From positions 50,125 through 114,124 of the forward strand of contig JAFARC010000040.1 of assembly GCA_019245755.1 (NCBI GenBank): a stretch of DNA of 64,000 bases, given 5' to 3'. The notes beneath the pieces were generated by a model. The model was not told the origin of the DNA and searched no databases. It saw only the letters and a program-made list of their open reading frames with translations. Of the stretch, positions 54,680-63,518 are shown one piece after another (the stretch's first letter is position 1; the number at the start of each line of letters is the position of its first letter). This stretch comes from Mycobacteriaceae bacterium. GTDB taxonomy: Bacteria; Actinomycetota; Actinomycetes; Mycobacteriales; Mycobacteriaceae. The position numbers and the translations under genes are program-made.

Positions 54680-56014
54680 GTGCTGGCTAACGTGACGGAG
54701 ATAGCACCAGCAGAAGGCCCCACGGGGGGCGACCGGAAGAGACACGCTGCGCTGTATTCAACGGTTGATCAGGCCTTATCAAGTCTGAGTAATGCGCTCC
54801 TGCTATTCGCGTTGGCCAGAGTGACCAGCGTCGGGCAGTTCGGCGTCGCGGCACTTCTGGTGGCGGCCCTGCTGACCTGGGTGGGTTTCAATCGAGGTGC
54901 GTTGGGCGCGCCGATACTTATTATCAGCGACCTGAAGAGCAAGGATATCCTTGCCGAGTCAGGCTACGCGATGACATGGGCTGCGGCGAGCGGCCTTCCC
55001 GCCGCAGCGGTGCTCGTTGTGCTGGGAATGTATACTCATCAAGTCGCGCTAGGGGCGGTGTTCGGCATCGCCGCGCCGGCAGTGCTCGTGCAGGATTTGC
55101 TTCGCTTCACCGCAATATCGATGAGACGCCCCGGTTTAGCCGCAATGTCAGACGGGGTCTGGACCGTATCGATGCTGGCGTTGTATCTGGCGAACTTAGT
55201 GGGCGTTGTTCTGTCTCCGGAGCTATCGGTCATGGTGTGGGCGGCCGGCGCCGCAGCGGCAGCGTTATTTCTGGCTGCAACGACGCAGGCCCGACCGTCA
55301 TTTCGCCGCCTCCTCGAATGGTGGTCGACTTACCGGAGACCCAGGACCGGATTTGGCGTTGTTCAAGCGCTCACGCCTACCTCGACCGCGCTCGTCACGT
55401 TCGCAGTGACAGCGATCGCGGGAACCGTTGTCGCTGGCGGACTGCGCGGAGCCATCGCCCTATTTGGTCCTATCGTGATCCTGATCTCCGCGCTTCCCCT
55501 GATATTTGTGCCGCATGTACGACGCGCTGCGTATTCACCTCGGCAGCAATGGTCCTTACTTGTCAAGATCACCGTTGTAACCTCTTGCTTGACGCTCCTA
55601 GTCACAGCGTCCGTTCCCGCGGTTCCAGCCTCTTTAGGATCGCTGGCGCTAGGCAACACATGGCGGTTGGCCATCGCGGTCGCTCCGTTCGTGGGGCTCA
55701 GCATCGCCTTCAACTGTTGGACCAACAGCGTGTACGTGCTGTTTCAGGCAATCGGCCTCAGCACAGCGTCGCTTCGGCTACGGATTTTTCAGATCTCGGC
55801 GCAGCTGGGCACCTGTATCGCGGCGGCGGCGGTCTTCAAATCGACCCTGGCAATCGCACAGGCGCTGTCAGCCTCGGCGGCAGTGACCGCGACACTCGGT
55901 GTAGTTGTCGCCGCCCGCACGGTGACGCGTTTGAACCCGGCGGCAGCGCCTACAGCCGGCAGCGGACGCGGCCACTCGTTCCGAGTCAGGGACATATCGG
56001 AAGCAGCACACTGA
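54680..56014 (+). CDS. Wzx-like flippase (copy 2)
   Basis: A 444-residue protein with about 12 helices, clearly a paralogue of the protein at 38562: STVDQALSSLSNALLLFALAR, TWVGFNRGALGAPILI, AESGYAMTW, and LEWWSTYRRPRTGF. It lies 15 kb away in the same locus and is not next to a Wzy or Wzz gene. It may export a different repeat unit or a modified lipid-linked sugar. GTG 54680; GTG 54692 also possible. Confidence 0.78.
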   Translation: MLANVTEIAPAEGPTGGDRKRHAALYSTVDQALSSLSNALLLFALARVTSVGQFGVAALLVAALLTWVGFNRGALGAPILIISDLKSKDILAESGYAMTWAAASGLPAAAVLVVLGMYTHQVALGAVFGIAAPAVLVQDLLRFTAISMRRPGLAAMSDGVWTVSMLALYLANLVGVVLSPELSVMVWAAGAAAAALFLAATTQARPSFRRLLEWWSTYRRPRTGFGVVQALTPTSTALVTFAVTAIAGTVVAGGLRGAIALFGPIVILISALPLIFVPHVRRAAYSPRQQWSLLVKITVVTSCLTLLVTASVPAVPASLGSLALGNTWRLAIAVAPFVGLSIAFNCWTNSVYVLFQAIGLSTASLRLRIFQISAQLGTCIAAAAVFKSTLAIAQALSASAAVTATLGVVVAARTVTRLNPAAAPTAGSGRGHSFRVRDISEAAH

Positions 56015-56198
56015 TCGAGGTCCGCGGCCCCATTCGGCCCTGGAGGATCGATGGACGGCCTTGCGTGTAGTCAGTTTCGTTGTCGTCGAGCCCGACGCTT
56101 GGGATGCGTGGAACCGCACATCTTAATACCTTCCCGGCAGCCTTAACGCTACGACAAGTATCACAGTACGGAGATGAAATCCTCTTTAAGATCGAGCC

Positions 56199-56966
56199 GT
56201 GATTCGCGATTCGCTCTTGGTTGGGCTCACAGCTGCTCGTCTTGCGGTTACTCGCCCCTCCGAGCTGATAGACAGGATTGAGGGTAGGCGCGAGTCCAAG
56301 CGATCGCAGCCACAGTGTGAGTTTTCAGGCGCTCGAGCGGATGCCTTCGCTGCTGTTCACGAGCTCTTGGGTGTGCCTACGTGTGGCTCATGCGCCGACG
56401 AAATGGGTCCAATTATCGGCGAAGTCAACACCCGGTTGCCTGAAGGCCACCGCCACGACAGTGGCCACACGCTATCGCATATCGTATGGGTATTGACCAG
56501 GCATCTTAAGCCGCTAAAGATCGTGGAAACAGGTGTTGCGCGGGGCATCTCTTCCGCCTTCATCCTTGACGCGCTTCATAAGAATGGCGAGGGCCATCTG
56601 TGGAGTATCGATTTGCCGCCAATCCGACGCGGCTGGCGAGTCGAAATCGGCAGCGCAGTTCCCGAGCGGCTCTGGAGCCGCTGGACGTACATTCGAGGCT
56701 CTAGCCGTCGAGCACTCCCTCCGCTGCTAGAAGACCTTGACGGTGCGGACATGTTTGTGCATGACGGATTGCACACGGCTGAGACGATGACCTTCGAGTT
56801 TCACCAGGTGTGGCCATATCTGGCGAAGAATGGTGTTCTGATTGCAGATGATGTGAATGAAAATTCGGCCTTTTTGAACTTTTCTCGCCGCGTCGGTCGA
56901 GAGCCACTGATCATGACAGAGCCGGAGAAGAGCTCCGCTGTAGGTCTGCTTCAGGTCGGATCTTGA
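56199..56966 (+). CDS. CmcI/Methyltransf_24-type methyltransferase
   Basis: A 255-residue SAM methyltransferase: KIVETGVARGISSAFILDAL (motif I), HLWSIDLPPI, and the metal-type core DMFVHDGLHTAETMTFEFHQVWPYL and NGVLIADDVNEN. These metal-dependent enzymes methylate hydroxyls of sugars or natural products. Lower G+C than the flanks. GTG 56199, 184 bases after the flippase. Confidence 0.8.
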   Translation: MIRDSLLVGLTAARLAVTRPSELIDRIEGRRESKRSQPQCEFSGARADAFAAVHELLGVPTCGSCADEMGPIIGEVNTRLPEGHRHDSGHTLSHIVWVLTRHLKPLKIVETGVARGISSAFILDALHKNGEGHLWSIDLPPIRRGWRVEIGSAVPERLWSRWTYIRGSSRRALPPLLEDLDGADMFVHDGLHTAETMTFEFHQVWPYLAKNGVLIADDVNENSAFLNFSRRVGREPLIMTEPEKSSAVGLLQVGS

Positions 56967-57105
56967 CCGCACCGGCGCTGCGGGCCGATCGCGCCGATGC
57001 TGGCGATGTCTACAGACCCGATGTCATGGCCTAGGTCGTCTGAAAGTCCACGGACTATGCAGTAGTAGCAACGGGTCGTCAATCGTTTCCTCATCCACGT
57101 TCCGC

Positions 57106-58218
57106 TCACGGAACGTCAATCATATTTCCGTTCATCGTGAAACCCGACAGGGCAAAGCTGTGGCCAGGCGCTTCGGCGTGTACCGCGGGGAGATCGCTGC
57201 GCTGCTGGATATGGATGTTTCGCAGCACGACTTTGTTGAGGAATCCGCCATTGGTCGCCTCGAGGGTGACGTTGCCGTTTGCCGTTGGCGCAGTATCGGT
57301 GATCGTCAGGTCCGAGATGACGGCGTTGGCGACGCCATGGCCGGCGTAGTCGCTGGACACCGTGACCGCGCCCATCGGAAAGCCGGGAGTCATATTGGCG
57401 CCGGTAACCGTTCCCCCCGTCACCTCGACGCCGTTCGAGGACTGCATAAAAAACGGGTCGCCTACCGCAGCGATGAAGACGCCGGCAAGGCTGGTGTTTG
57501 AAACGCTGATGTTGTGAATGTGAATGTCTTCGCCGCCGGCGACGACAATGCCGCGGGACCAGGTGGTGCCGTGGACGACCGGAGAATTGATCGTGATATT
57601 CCGGCAGGGCTCGCTGTGATAGCCGAGCTTCTGTTCGCTGTATCCAAGGACAGCGAAGCCGTCGTCACCCGTTCGCTCGGTCGTCGAATCGTTGATTTCG
57701 CCGTCGCTCGATCCGGCAGTAATCTGGATGCCGTCGGCTCGGGTGTCTCGAACGGTCACCCGGTCGAGGCGGAAATTCTTTGCGCCTCCGATAAATACGC
57801 CAACCGATGAAGAACCAGTGATCGTGACGTCCCGGAGAGTGACTCCGTTGGCGCCGACCACGAGTTTGGACCGATCCGTGCTGTCCTGGCGGGGGCCGCC
57901 CTGCGGTGCGGTCAGGTTGAGATTGCTGACCGTGACGTTGTCGGCCGTAACCCATACCGCCGAAGTGGGATCGTTAGTAGCTTGCAGTGTCGCGCCGTTG
58001 CCGTCGATTTGAACGCCCGGCACGCGGATGTAGATCTCGCCACTGTGCTGGTAGGTGCCCGGCTCAAGGTTAAGCGTCTCACCGGGTTTGAGCTGATCGA
58101 ACCGAGCTTGCAAGGCTGCCGTGCTGTCGCCGGGCGGGGCGCCGTGCGCCAGGTTCCGGCTAGCTCCGGCGGCGACGACAAAACATATCACGACGAGCAC
58201 GACCATTGGCGTTCTCAT
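57106..58218 (-). CDS. Secreted parallel beta-helix protein
   Basis: A 370-residue exported protein: signal peptide MRTPMVVLVVICFVVAAGAS, then LQARFDQLKPGETLNLEPGTY and repeated beta-helix rungs (VTVSNLNLTAPQGG, VTLRDVTITGSSSVGVFIGG, ADGIQITAGSSDGEINDS). The fold is that of pectate lyases, polygalacturonases and alginate epimerases. It resembles the C-terminal half of the protein at 60695, down to the ending GFTMNG. ATG 58218 has GAGGGGAGGG upstream. Likely cuts or modifies the polymer outside the cell. Confidence 0.82.
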   Translation of the reverse strand: MRTPMVVLVVICFVVAAGASRNLAHGAPPGDSTAALQARFDQLKPGETLNLEPGTYQHSGEIYIRVPGVQIDGNGATLQATNDPTSAVWVTADNVTVSNLNLTAPQGGPRQDSTDRSKLVVGANGVTLRDVTITGSSSVGVFIGGAKNFRLDRVTVRDTRADGIQITAGSSDGEINDSTTERTGDDGFAVLGYSEQKLGYHSEPCRNITINSPVVHGTTWSRGIVVAGGEDIHIHNISVSNTSLAGVFIAAVGDPFFMQSSNGVEVTGGTVTGANMTPGFPMGAVTVSSDYAGHGVANAVISDLTITDTAPTANGNVTLEATNGGFLNKVVLRNIHIQQRSDLPAVHAEAPGHSFALSGFTMNGNMIDVP

Positions 58219-58639
58219 CCGCGCCCTCCCCTCTTCTCGCCTGCATGAGCGGCGATCTTGCATGGTGACTGTTGTCTCGCCCGTTCCGGTGGCGCACATC
58301 CTAGAGATCTGCGGCACCACGCGGGCTCTAACGATGTCCGGTTATCAGAGCCGTTGTTTCCAGTCAACCAATTGTCATGGCGGCGTGTCGCCACGGGGCT
58401 TGCCGCCGGAAATCTCACATGGGTTCATCTCAGTCGGAGACTGCATCCACGGATCGAGTAGGGTGACGCCGCCTGCGCAATCGCGCCGCCGGGTCTCGGC
58501 ACTCCGGTTTGGTTGCATGCTCGGGACTACACGAAAACGGCTGCGCGACCGCACGTTGACCCGATTTGTGCGGCCGAGAACGCCAAGCGGGGCGGTAGCA
58601 TCGGGTCACCACACCCCGTCCCTTAGGAGTTGCTTCGCC
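58219..58639. other. 421-bp divergent intergenic region
   Basis: Lies between the beta-helix gene and the glycosyltransferase. An open frame runs through it into the glycosyltransferase but encodes no recognisable domain. Both promoters must be here; TTAGGAG (58623-58629) is the ribosome site for 58640. Confidence 0.4.
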
Positions 58640-59776
58640 ATGCGCATCGCTGTGGTGCACAGCTACTACTCAAACCGCGTTCCGAGCGGCGAGAACGTGG
58701 TAGTCGATCTGCAGGCCGAGGCGCTGCGCCGGGCCGGGCACGACGTCCGCGTGGTCAGCCGCCACCAGGAGGAAGTCGAGAAGTCGCCGATTTACCCGAT
58801 GCTCACGGCGGTGCGGGTGGCCACCAACCGCGGGCCGGCACCCACTGATGAGATCGACCACTTCAACCCCGACATTGTTCACGTGCACAACCTCTTTCCC
58901 AACTTCGGACGCAGCTGGACAGCGCGGTATTCGTCGCGGCTTGTCGCCACGATCCACAATTACCGGCCGATTTGCGCGGCGGCGACGCTGCTGCGGGACG
59001 GGCAGTCGTGTACATTGTGCCCGCACCGCCACAGCGCCGTTCCGGCCCTGAAGTACGGCTGCTTCAAGGGCAGCCGGCTCGCGACGCTGCCGATGGCCGT
59101 CGGCATGAGATTCGACCGTGACCCCCTTTTGGCAGCGGCGGCACGGATCATCACTATCAACGACGACATGCGATCGCACTACACAGCGGTTGGTGTGCCC
59201 GATGGAAAGCTCGTCACTGTTCCCAATTTCGTGCCGGCAGCTGGCCTTCCGGGAGCGCATGGCGGCGACGAGCAGGGTGACTTCTGGCTCTTCGTCGGAC
59301 GGATCAGCGATGAAAAGGGCATCGTGCCGCTGGTGCGCGGCTGGCCTGAGGGGGCGCGGCTCAAGGTAGTGGGCAGCGGGCCGCTCGAGGACGTGCTGCG
59401 CCGAATTGCCCCCCCGACGGTCGAATTGCTCGGGCAACGGCCGCATACGGAAGTGCGCGCGCTGATGGACGCCGCCCGCGGTTTGTTTTTCCCGAGCATC
59501 TGGCCCGAAGGGCTGCCGACGGTCTACCTCGAGGCGCTGGCAGCCGGTCTGCCGGTGGTCGCAGGTCCGCGATCGATCGTCGCCCGGCTGGTCGAGCGCG
59601 ACGGCACCGGGCTCGTCATGTCGGGGTCGGTAGCCGATGACCTCGAGAGAGCCGACGCCGAATTCCGTGGCCAAAGCGCACACTGCCGCGCCGTCTACGA
59701 GACGTTGTACACGGAGACGGCGTGGGCGGCAGCGGTGCAAAGGGTCTATGCCGACGTGATTGCGCTGGCGCGGTGA
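58640..59776 (+). CDS. Glycosyltransferase, GT4
   Basis: A 378-residue GT-B enzyme: MRIAVVHSYYSNRVPSGENV, VHVHNLFPNFGRSW, a Cys-rich insert (QSCTLCPHRHSAVPALKYGC), donor domain FVGRISDEKGIVPLV, and PSIWPEGLPTVYLEALAAGLPVV with the E-x7-E pattern. ATG 58640 after TTAGGAG. It is the third GT4 of the locus, 145 bases before the second acyltransferase. Confidence 0.87.
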   Translation: MRIAVVHSYYSNRVPSGENVVVDLQAEALRRAGHDVRVVSRHQEEVEKSPIYPMLTAVRVATNRGPAPTDEIDHFNPDIVHVHNLFPNFGRSWTARYSSRLVATIHNYRPICAAATLLRDGQSCTLCPHRHSAVPALKYGCFKGSRLATLPMAVGMRFDRDPLLAAAARIITINDDMRSHYTAVGVPDGKLVTVPNFVPAAGLPGAHGGDEQGDFWLFVGRISDEKGIVPLVRGWPEGARLKVVGSGPLEDVLRRIAPPTVELLGQRPHTEVRALMDAARGLFFPSIWPEGLPTVYLEALAAGLPVVAGPRSIVARLVERDGTGLVMSGSVADDLERADAEFRGQSAHCRAVYETLYTETAWAAAVQRVYADVIALAR

Positions 59777-59920
59777 CGGCCCCTCGCGCCCGAACGGAGT
59801 CCTCGGCCTCCGGAATTACCATCCGCACCGCGCGGCGAAACCCGTGCTTGTTCACATTCTGTGCGAACTGCGCGAGGGAACGGCAGAATGCCTTCGACGC
59901 CTCACTAGAGTCACTAACAT

Positions 59921-60550
59921 TTGACCACCACGTTGGTTAACACGGTGTCCCGGCGGGATCGGAACGAAAAGAGACTGGGTGTGACCGTTAAGATCTCCCT
60001 TCCGATGAGGCTCGCCCAGTTCATCGACCTCGTTGACCAAGACCGGTATATGGCTGTCGTATGCCGCATCTTGTCGCGTGCCGGTGTCACTGTGGCGGGA
60101 TGCCCACTGTGGATCAGTCCCTACGTCAAATGGGATATCGCCTATCCGGGAGTGATCACCGTCGGTGACCGCTGTGTCGTCAGCCACGACGTAGTGCTGC
60201 TGACGCATGATTTCAGTTTGGATCGGGTCGCGGAACTGAAATTCGGACGGTCCGACCGAGAGGTGGTATTTCGAGGACCGATCACCATCGGGGACTACGC
60301 GTTCATCGGACAGCGAGCGATTGTGCTTCCAGGTGTGTCGATCGGGCCAGGATCGATCGTGGGAGCGGGGTCTGTGGTCACCAGGGATGTGCCTGCTGGA
60401 ATTTTGGTAGCTGGTAACCCAGCGCGGAGAATTTCGACAACCGACGAGTTCTGGGAACGCCGACACGAGCGTTTCGTTTGGCAGGATCGAGGGACTAGCC
60501 GATCTAGTCGAGGCCGATACCGATTGGCACAAGATGGAGGTGACGACTAA
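59921..60550 (+). CDS. Hexapeptide acyltransferase (Maa/NodL-like)
   Basis: A 209-residue (or 189 from GTG 59981) left-handed beta-helix acetyltransferase. Rungs: WDIAYPGVITVGDRCVVSHDV, LLTHDFSLDR with the active-site His, ITIGDYAFIGQRAIVLPGVSI, GPGSIVGAGSVVTRDVPAG and the end LVAGNPARRIS. Likely O-acetylates a sugar of the unit. Start uncertain: TTG 59921 gives a basic N-terminal extension; GTG 59981 begins VTVKISLPM. Confidence 0.8.
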   Translation: MTTTLVNTVSRRDRNEKRLGVTVKISLPMRLAQFIDLVDQDRYMAVVCRILSRAGVTVAGCPLWISPYVKWDIAYPGVITVGDRCVVSHDVVLLTHDFSLDRVAELKFGRSDREVVFRGPITIGDYAFIGQRAIVLPGVSIGPGSIVGAGSVVTRDVPAGILVAGNPARRISTTDEFWERRHERFVWQDRGTSRSSRGRYRLAQDGGDD

Positions 60551-60694
60551 CTCGAACCGCCCTCGGAGTGGACGATGGCTTCATGGCAAGTGCGGTGGCC
60601 GAAAGGATAAAACTGCTAGTGCCTGGACGCGTCGGCAAAGGGACGGCGAAATTGGTCAGGGTTGACCGCATGCGCAAACGTCCCTCCGGTCGAA

Positions 60695-62833
60695 TTACGT
60701 CACGACGATTGGGGCGCCGTTCATCGTGAATCCCGTTGCTGTGTAACTTCCGGGGACGTTGGAGTAGATGATCGGACGTGTCGGGTTCTCGGTAATCGAG
60801 ATGTTGCTATACGCGATATTACTGATCGGCCCCCCTCCGTCCAGTGTGGCGTTACCGATGTTGAAATACGGAGTGTACGGGTTAACGATACTCACACCCG
60901 AGATTGTCACGTTGCTCACCGTCGCGTTCGGATTCTGGTTCAACACCGTGATTGCGCCGAGCGGAAGCCCCGTCGCCCAGTTGGCTCCAATGATCGTGCC
61001 GCCGTTCAAGGTCACGCCGCTGACGGACATTGTCGAGAGGGTGCCACCCTGATTGTCGCTGAAGACCTGGCTGCCGACGAAAAAGCCAGACAACGCGGTG
61101 CTCTGCACGAAAATATTGTTGAACGTGATGTTCTGTCCACCCACGACGGCGATCCCGCGGGTTTGGGTGGAGTTAATAACCACTGGCGAATTGACCACAA
61201 TATCGGAAACGGGTGCCTGGTCTGTGCTGTAGGACACCATGGCGATGCTGTCGTCTCCCGTATTCTGCACCCTGACGTTGTTTAATTGCCCGTGATTGGC
61301 ACCGCCGGTGATCTGAATACCGTCGCTGCCGGTGTTCGCAACATAGACGGTGTCAAGCACGAAATTCGTTGCGCCCGGCAGATAGATGCCGAGTCCTGCC
61401 GGACCGACGATCGAGACGTGTTGCACGGTGACACCGTTGTAGCCCACAACCAGGCCTGCGGCAGACGGACCCCCTTGGGGTAGGGAGCCGCCGGGCCCTT
61501 GTAGAAGCAAGTCTTGCACCGTTACACCACTGGCTTGGATCATTAGCGCTGATGTGCTGGGATTGGTGGCCACGAACGTCGAGTCGTCTCCATAGATATG
61601 GACGTTGGGCACGCGGATGTAGAGATCGCCGCTGTGATAGTACGTTCCTGGCGGAATATAGAGCGTGGCGCCGGGCTTAAGCTGATCGAACATCGCTTGC
61701 AGAACCGCCGTGCTGTCAACGACCGAACTGCTCGCGCTGGTCTTAACAGATGTAGCGGCCAGCCCCGCGTTGGCGCCCTGTATCAGGCCGGTCGAGGGAA
61801 CGGCCTGGCGGCGCGACACCGCAACCATGACCCAACCCAGCGGGCCGTCGGTCGGCGCGTTCGGCCCGGACGGCGCCAGAACGTGGCCGGCCGCGGCCAG
61901 GGCGCCGGAAAGTGTCGGGTTAGAACGCGCAGCCGCAGCCAGGGGTGCCGACGCCGGGTCGCTCCCGGCGGTGATGACGGTGCTTGGTTGCGGCGCGCTG
62001 AGCGTCGAGGATCCGGTAACGGCGCTTACTGCCGGCGTACTGGACTGGCTTGTCGGGTTGTCGATTGTCGAGGTGTCCACCGCTGTATTTACCGAGGGCA
62101 TGTGGCCCGTTGCCGGCACGGATGGCGCCATCGCGCTAGGACTGTTGGCGTTTCCGCTCAGATCTCCGGGGGCCGCAGCGGTGGGTCGGCTGTGGGTCGA
62201 CCTCGCTGGCTCACCCACCTCTGCCGCTGGCACATCGCCGGTTTCAGCTGCACCGCCCCTTGCCTGGATCGCTGGCGGTTCCGCCGGCGGCACGACGACG
62301 CTCAGCCCAGGCGCGGAGGATTGCCGTCCTTGCCCCGGCAGCTGGACGCCGAAGATCGGGCCTGACGTGCTGGTCACCACGGTGGGCGGATCCACACCGC
62401 CCAATACCAGCTTGCTGGAGGGATCAGAGGTCCGGGTAGGGGCTGACGGCGCGGCGGAATTAGCGTGCGACGTCGTCGCGCTGCGCGCCGTCGTTTTCGT
62501 GTTGGTGGCACCTGCGCCAGTCGCGTCGGGGCCCCTATCTGTCGACGCGCCGTGCGGTTTGCTCGGGCTTGCGCATGCAACACCGGGGCTGTGGGCGACC
62601 GCTATCCCGATTCCCATAGCAACTGCAAGGCCGCCGACACGGCCGATGTATCTTGCGAATCGTGTCTTGGGCAAGGTGACGGCGACGGCACGGCTTTGGA
62701 CGACAAACGTCGAGGACGTAACCCGGCCGCTGAAGTCGGTGTCGGTCGCGGCCGGCGCGGTCCCGCGTTTCACGTTAGCGCCCGCAAAAGCTGGAGGGTG
62801 TCTATGCGTTGGCGGCGCTGTTTTGATGATCAC
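60695..62833 (-). CDS. Large secreted beta-helix protein with Ala/Pro/Ser/Thr region
   Basis: A 712-residue protein. Residues about 1-55 are a cytoplasmic lead, 56-90 an export signal of the long mycobacterial kind (FARYIGRVGGLAVAMGIGIA), 90-390 a low-complexity Ala/Pro/Ser/Thr region, and 400-712 a parallel beta-helix with LQAMFDQLKPGATLYIPPGTY, LYIRVPNVHIYGDDSTF and many Asn/Gly turns, ending GFTMNGAPIVV. The last part is homologous to the protein at 57106. It may reach through the cell wall and act on polysaccharide. The start is uncertain; GTG within the lead is possible. Confidence 0.8.
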   Translation of the reverse strand: MIIKTAPPTHRHPPAFAGANVKRGTAPAATDTDFSGRVTSSTFVVQSRAVAVTLPKTRFARYIGRVGGLAVAMGIGIAVAHSPGVACASPSKPHGASTDRGPDATGAGATNTKTTARSATTSHANSAAPSAPTRTSDPSSKLVLGGVDPPTVVTSTSGPIFGVQLPGQGRQSSAPGLSVVVPPAEPPAIQARGGAAETGDVPAAEVGEPARSTHSRPTAAAPGDLSGNANSPSAMAPSVPATGHMPSVNTAVDTSTIDNPTSQSSTPAVSAVTGSSTLSAPQPSTVITAGSDPASAPLAAAARSNPTLSGALAAAGHVLAPSGPNAPTDGPLGWVMVAVSRRQAVPSTGLIQGANAGLAATSVKTSASSSVVDSTAVLQAMFDQLKPGATLYIPPGTYYHSGDLYIRVPNVHIYGDDSTFVATNPSTSALMIQASGVTVQDLLLQGPGGSLPQGGPSAAGLVVGYNGVTVQHVSIVGPAGLGIYLPGATNFVLDTVYVANTGSDGIQITGGANHGQLNNVRVQNTGDDSIAMVSYSTDQAPVSDIVVNSPVVINSTQTRGIAVVGGQNITFNNIFVQSTALSGFFVGSQVFSDNQGGTLSTMSVSGVTLNGGTIIGANWATGLPLGAITVLNQNPNATVSNVTISGVSIVNPYTPYFNIGNATLDGGGPISNIAYSNISITENPTRPIIYSNVPGSYTATGFTMNGAPIVVT

Positions 62834-63245
62834 CGGGCCAGCCCCCTTACCAGTCTTACCAGTCGGATTTATTTAGTTTTGCCCACTAACTATATGTAAC
62901 TATGCCAGGATATCGCCCAGCACCCAGTCGGCAATCGTGAACACAGAAACTGTACGACACACCAATACCCGTATAGTGTGTCTTGACGATATCTCCGCCG
63001 TCTTTTTCCAGTTTCGGTCCTCACGTCAGTGCAAGATGGGCGATGTGGAGGGTTGAATTACCACGGTGCGGCCGGCTTGTGAATTGCGCGGGAAATCGTG
63101 AAGGCTCTTGGCCTTAAACGATGCCCTTGGCGCACACCTTGCGGGTGACCCGCCGATCGCCGGCTGTCGGCGACGACCTGAAGGCTAGAACCACTGCGCC
63201 GGTATGGAGGCCGAGCTTTTGAGCTGGTGTGGCAATGTCGATCCA
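62834..63245. other. Upstream region of the large beta-helix gene
   Basis: About 410 bases, A+T-rich near 62860-63010. It should contain the promoter of the minus-strand beta-helix gene. It holds a direct repeat (CTTACCAGTCTTACCAGTC near 62846) and the inverted repeat listed separately. Its right part may be debris of the IS481-type element. No gene recognised. Confidence 0.4.
62956..62982. promoter_or_regulatory. Inverted repeat GACACAC-N13-GTGTGTC
   Basis: Perfect 7-bp arms at 62956-62962 and 62976-62982 in the A+T-rich region 123 bases upstream of the large beta-helix gene. Such a palindrome could be a repressor site. Confidence 0.35.
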
Positions 63246-63404
63246 TCAGCCCGTCCAGCCCCTGGGCCTCATGGCGGCCAGCCACGTAGGCAGCGGCTGC
63301 CGCGACACCCCCACTTTCTCGGCGACCTGCGACACCGACAATCCGTCCCCGGTCACAGCCATCACGGCGGGATACCGCTGCTCGGCCACGCTCAACTTCT
63401 TCAT
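63246..63404 (-). pseudogene. IS481-type transposase fragment
   Basis: The minus-strand frame from ATG 63404 reads MKKLSVAEQRYPAVMAVTGD, then GLSVSQVAEKVGVSRQPLPTW, the N-terminal helix-turn-helix of IS481-family transposases, and stops at 63246 after 52 residues in WTG. The next expected residues (GLDGLMDR) appear in another frame just at that point, so a frameshift has broken it. The DDE catalytic domain is missing. Confidence 0.7.
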
Positions 63405-63421
63405 GCAAGGAGTGTCAAAGA

Positions 63422-63500
63422 ATCAGCCGAAGTAACTGTCAAGCATCAGCCGAAACACCGTCATTCATCAGCCGAAGCCGAAATATCAACCATCAGCCGA
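63422..63500 (-). repeat. Four copies of ATCAGCCGA: IS481-type end
   Basis: ATCAGCCGA occurs at 63422, 63445, 63467 and 63492, spaced 22-25 bases, directly upstream of the transposase fragment. Repeated motifs of this kind mark the ends of mycobacterial IS481-like elements, where transposase binds. Only one end is visible here, 19 bases from tRNA-Lys. Confidence 0.65.
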
Positions 63501-63518
63501 GGTCATACAATTTCGAGG

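Larger units (their letters stand above)
29063..62833. other. ~34-kb exopolysaccharide/glycoconjugate accessory region
   Basis: Twenty-odd genes for sugar-nucleotide synthesis, glycosyl transfer, export, polymerisation and decoration lie between orthologues of Rv0826 and the lysT tRNA group. Base composition is uneven and often lower in G+C than the flanks, methyltransferase and IS481 remnants are present, and gene families are duplicated within it. This is the appearance of a genomic island that has been rebuilt over time. Exact ends are unknown; the kinase and its two left neighbours may also belong. Confidence 0.7.

Noticed and set aside
58121..58639. N-terminal extension of the GT4 gene
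   Set aside because: It would overlap the divergent beta-helix gene; MRIAVVHSYYSN with TTAGGAG upstream is the normal GT4 start.
60662..62876. Plus-strand frames opposite the large beta-helix gene
   Set aside because: The minus-strand frame has signal, stalk and beta-helix rungs; the plus-strand frames are shadows.
63422..63500. CRISPR array
   Set aside because: The repeats are only nine bases with 13-16-base spacers and sit before a transposase fragment; no cas gene exists in the window.
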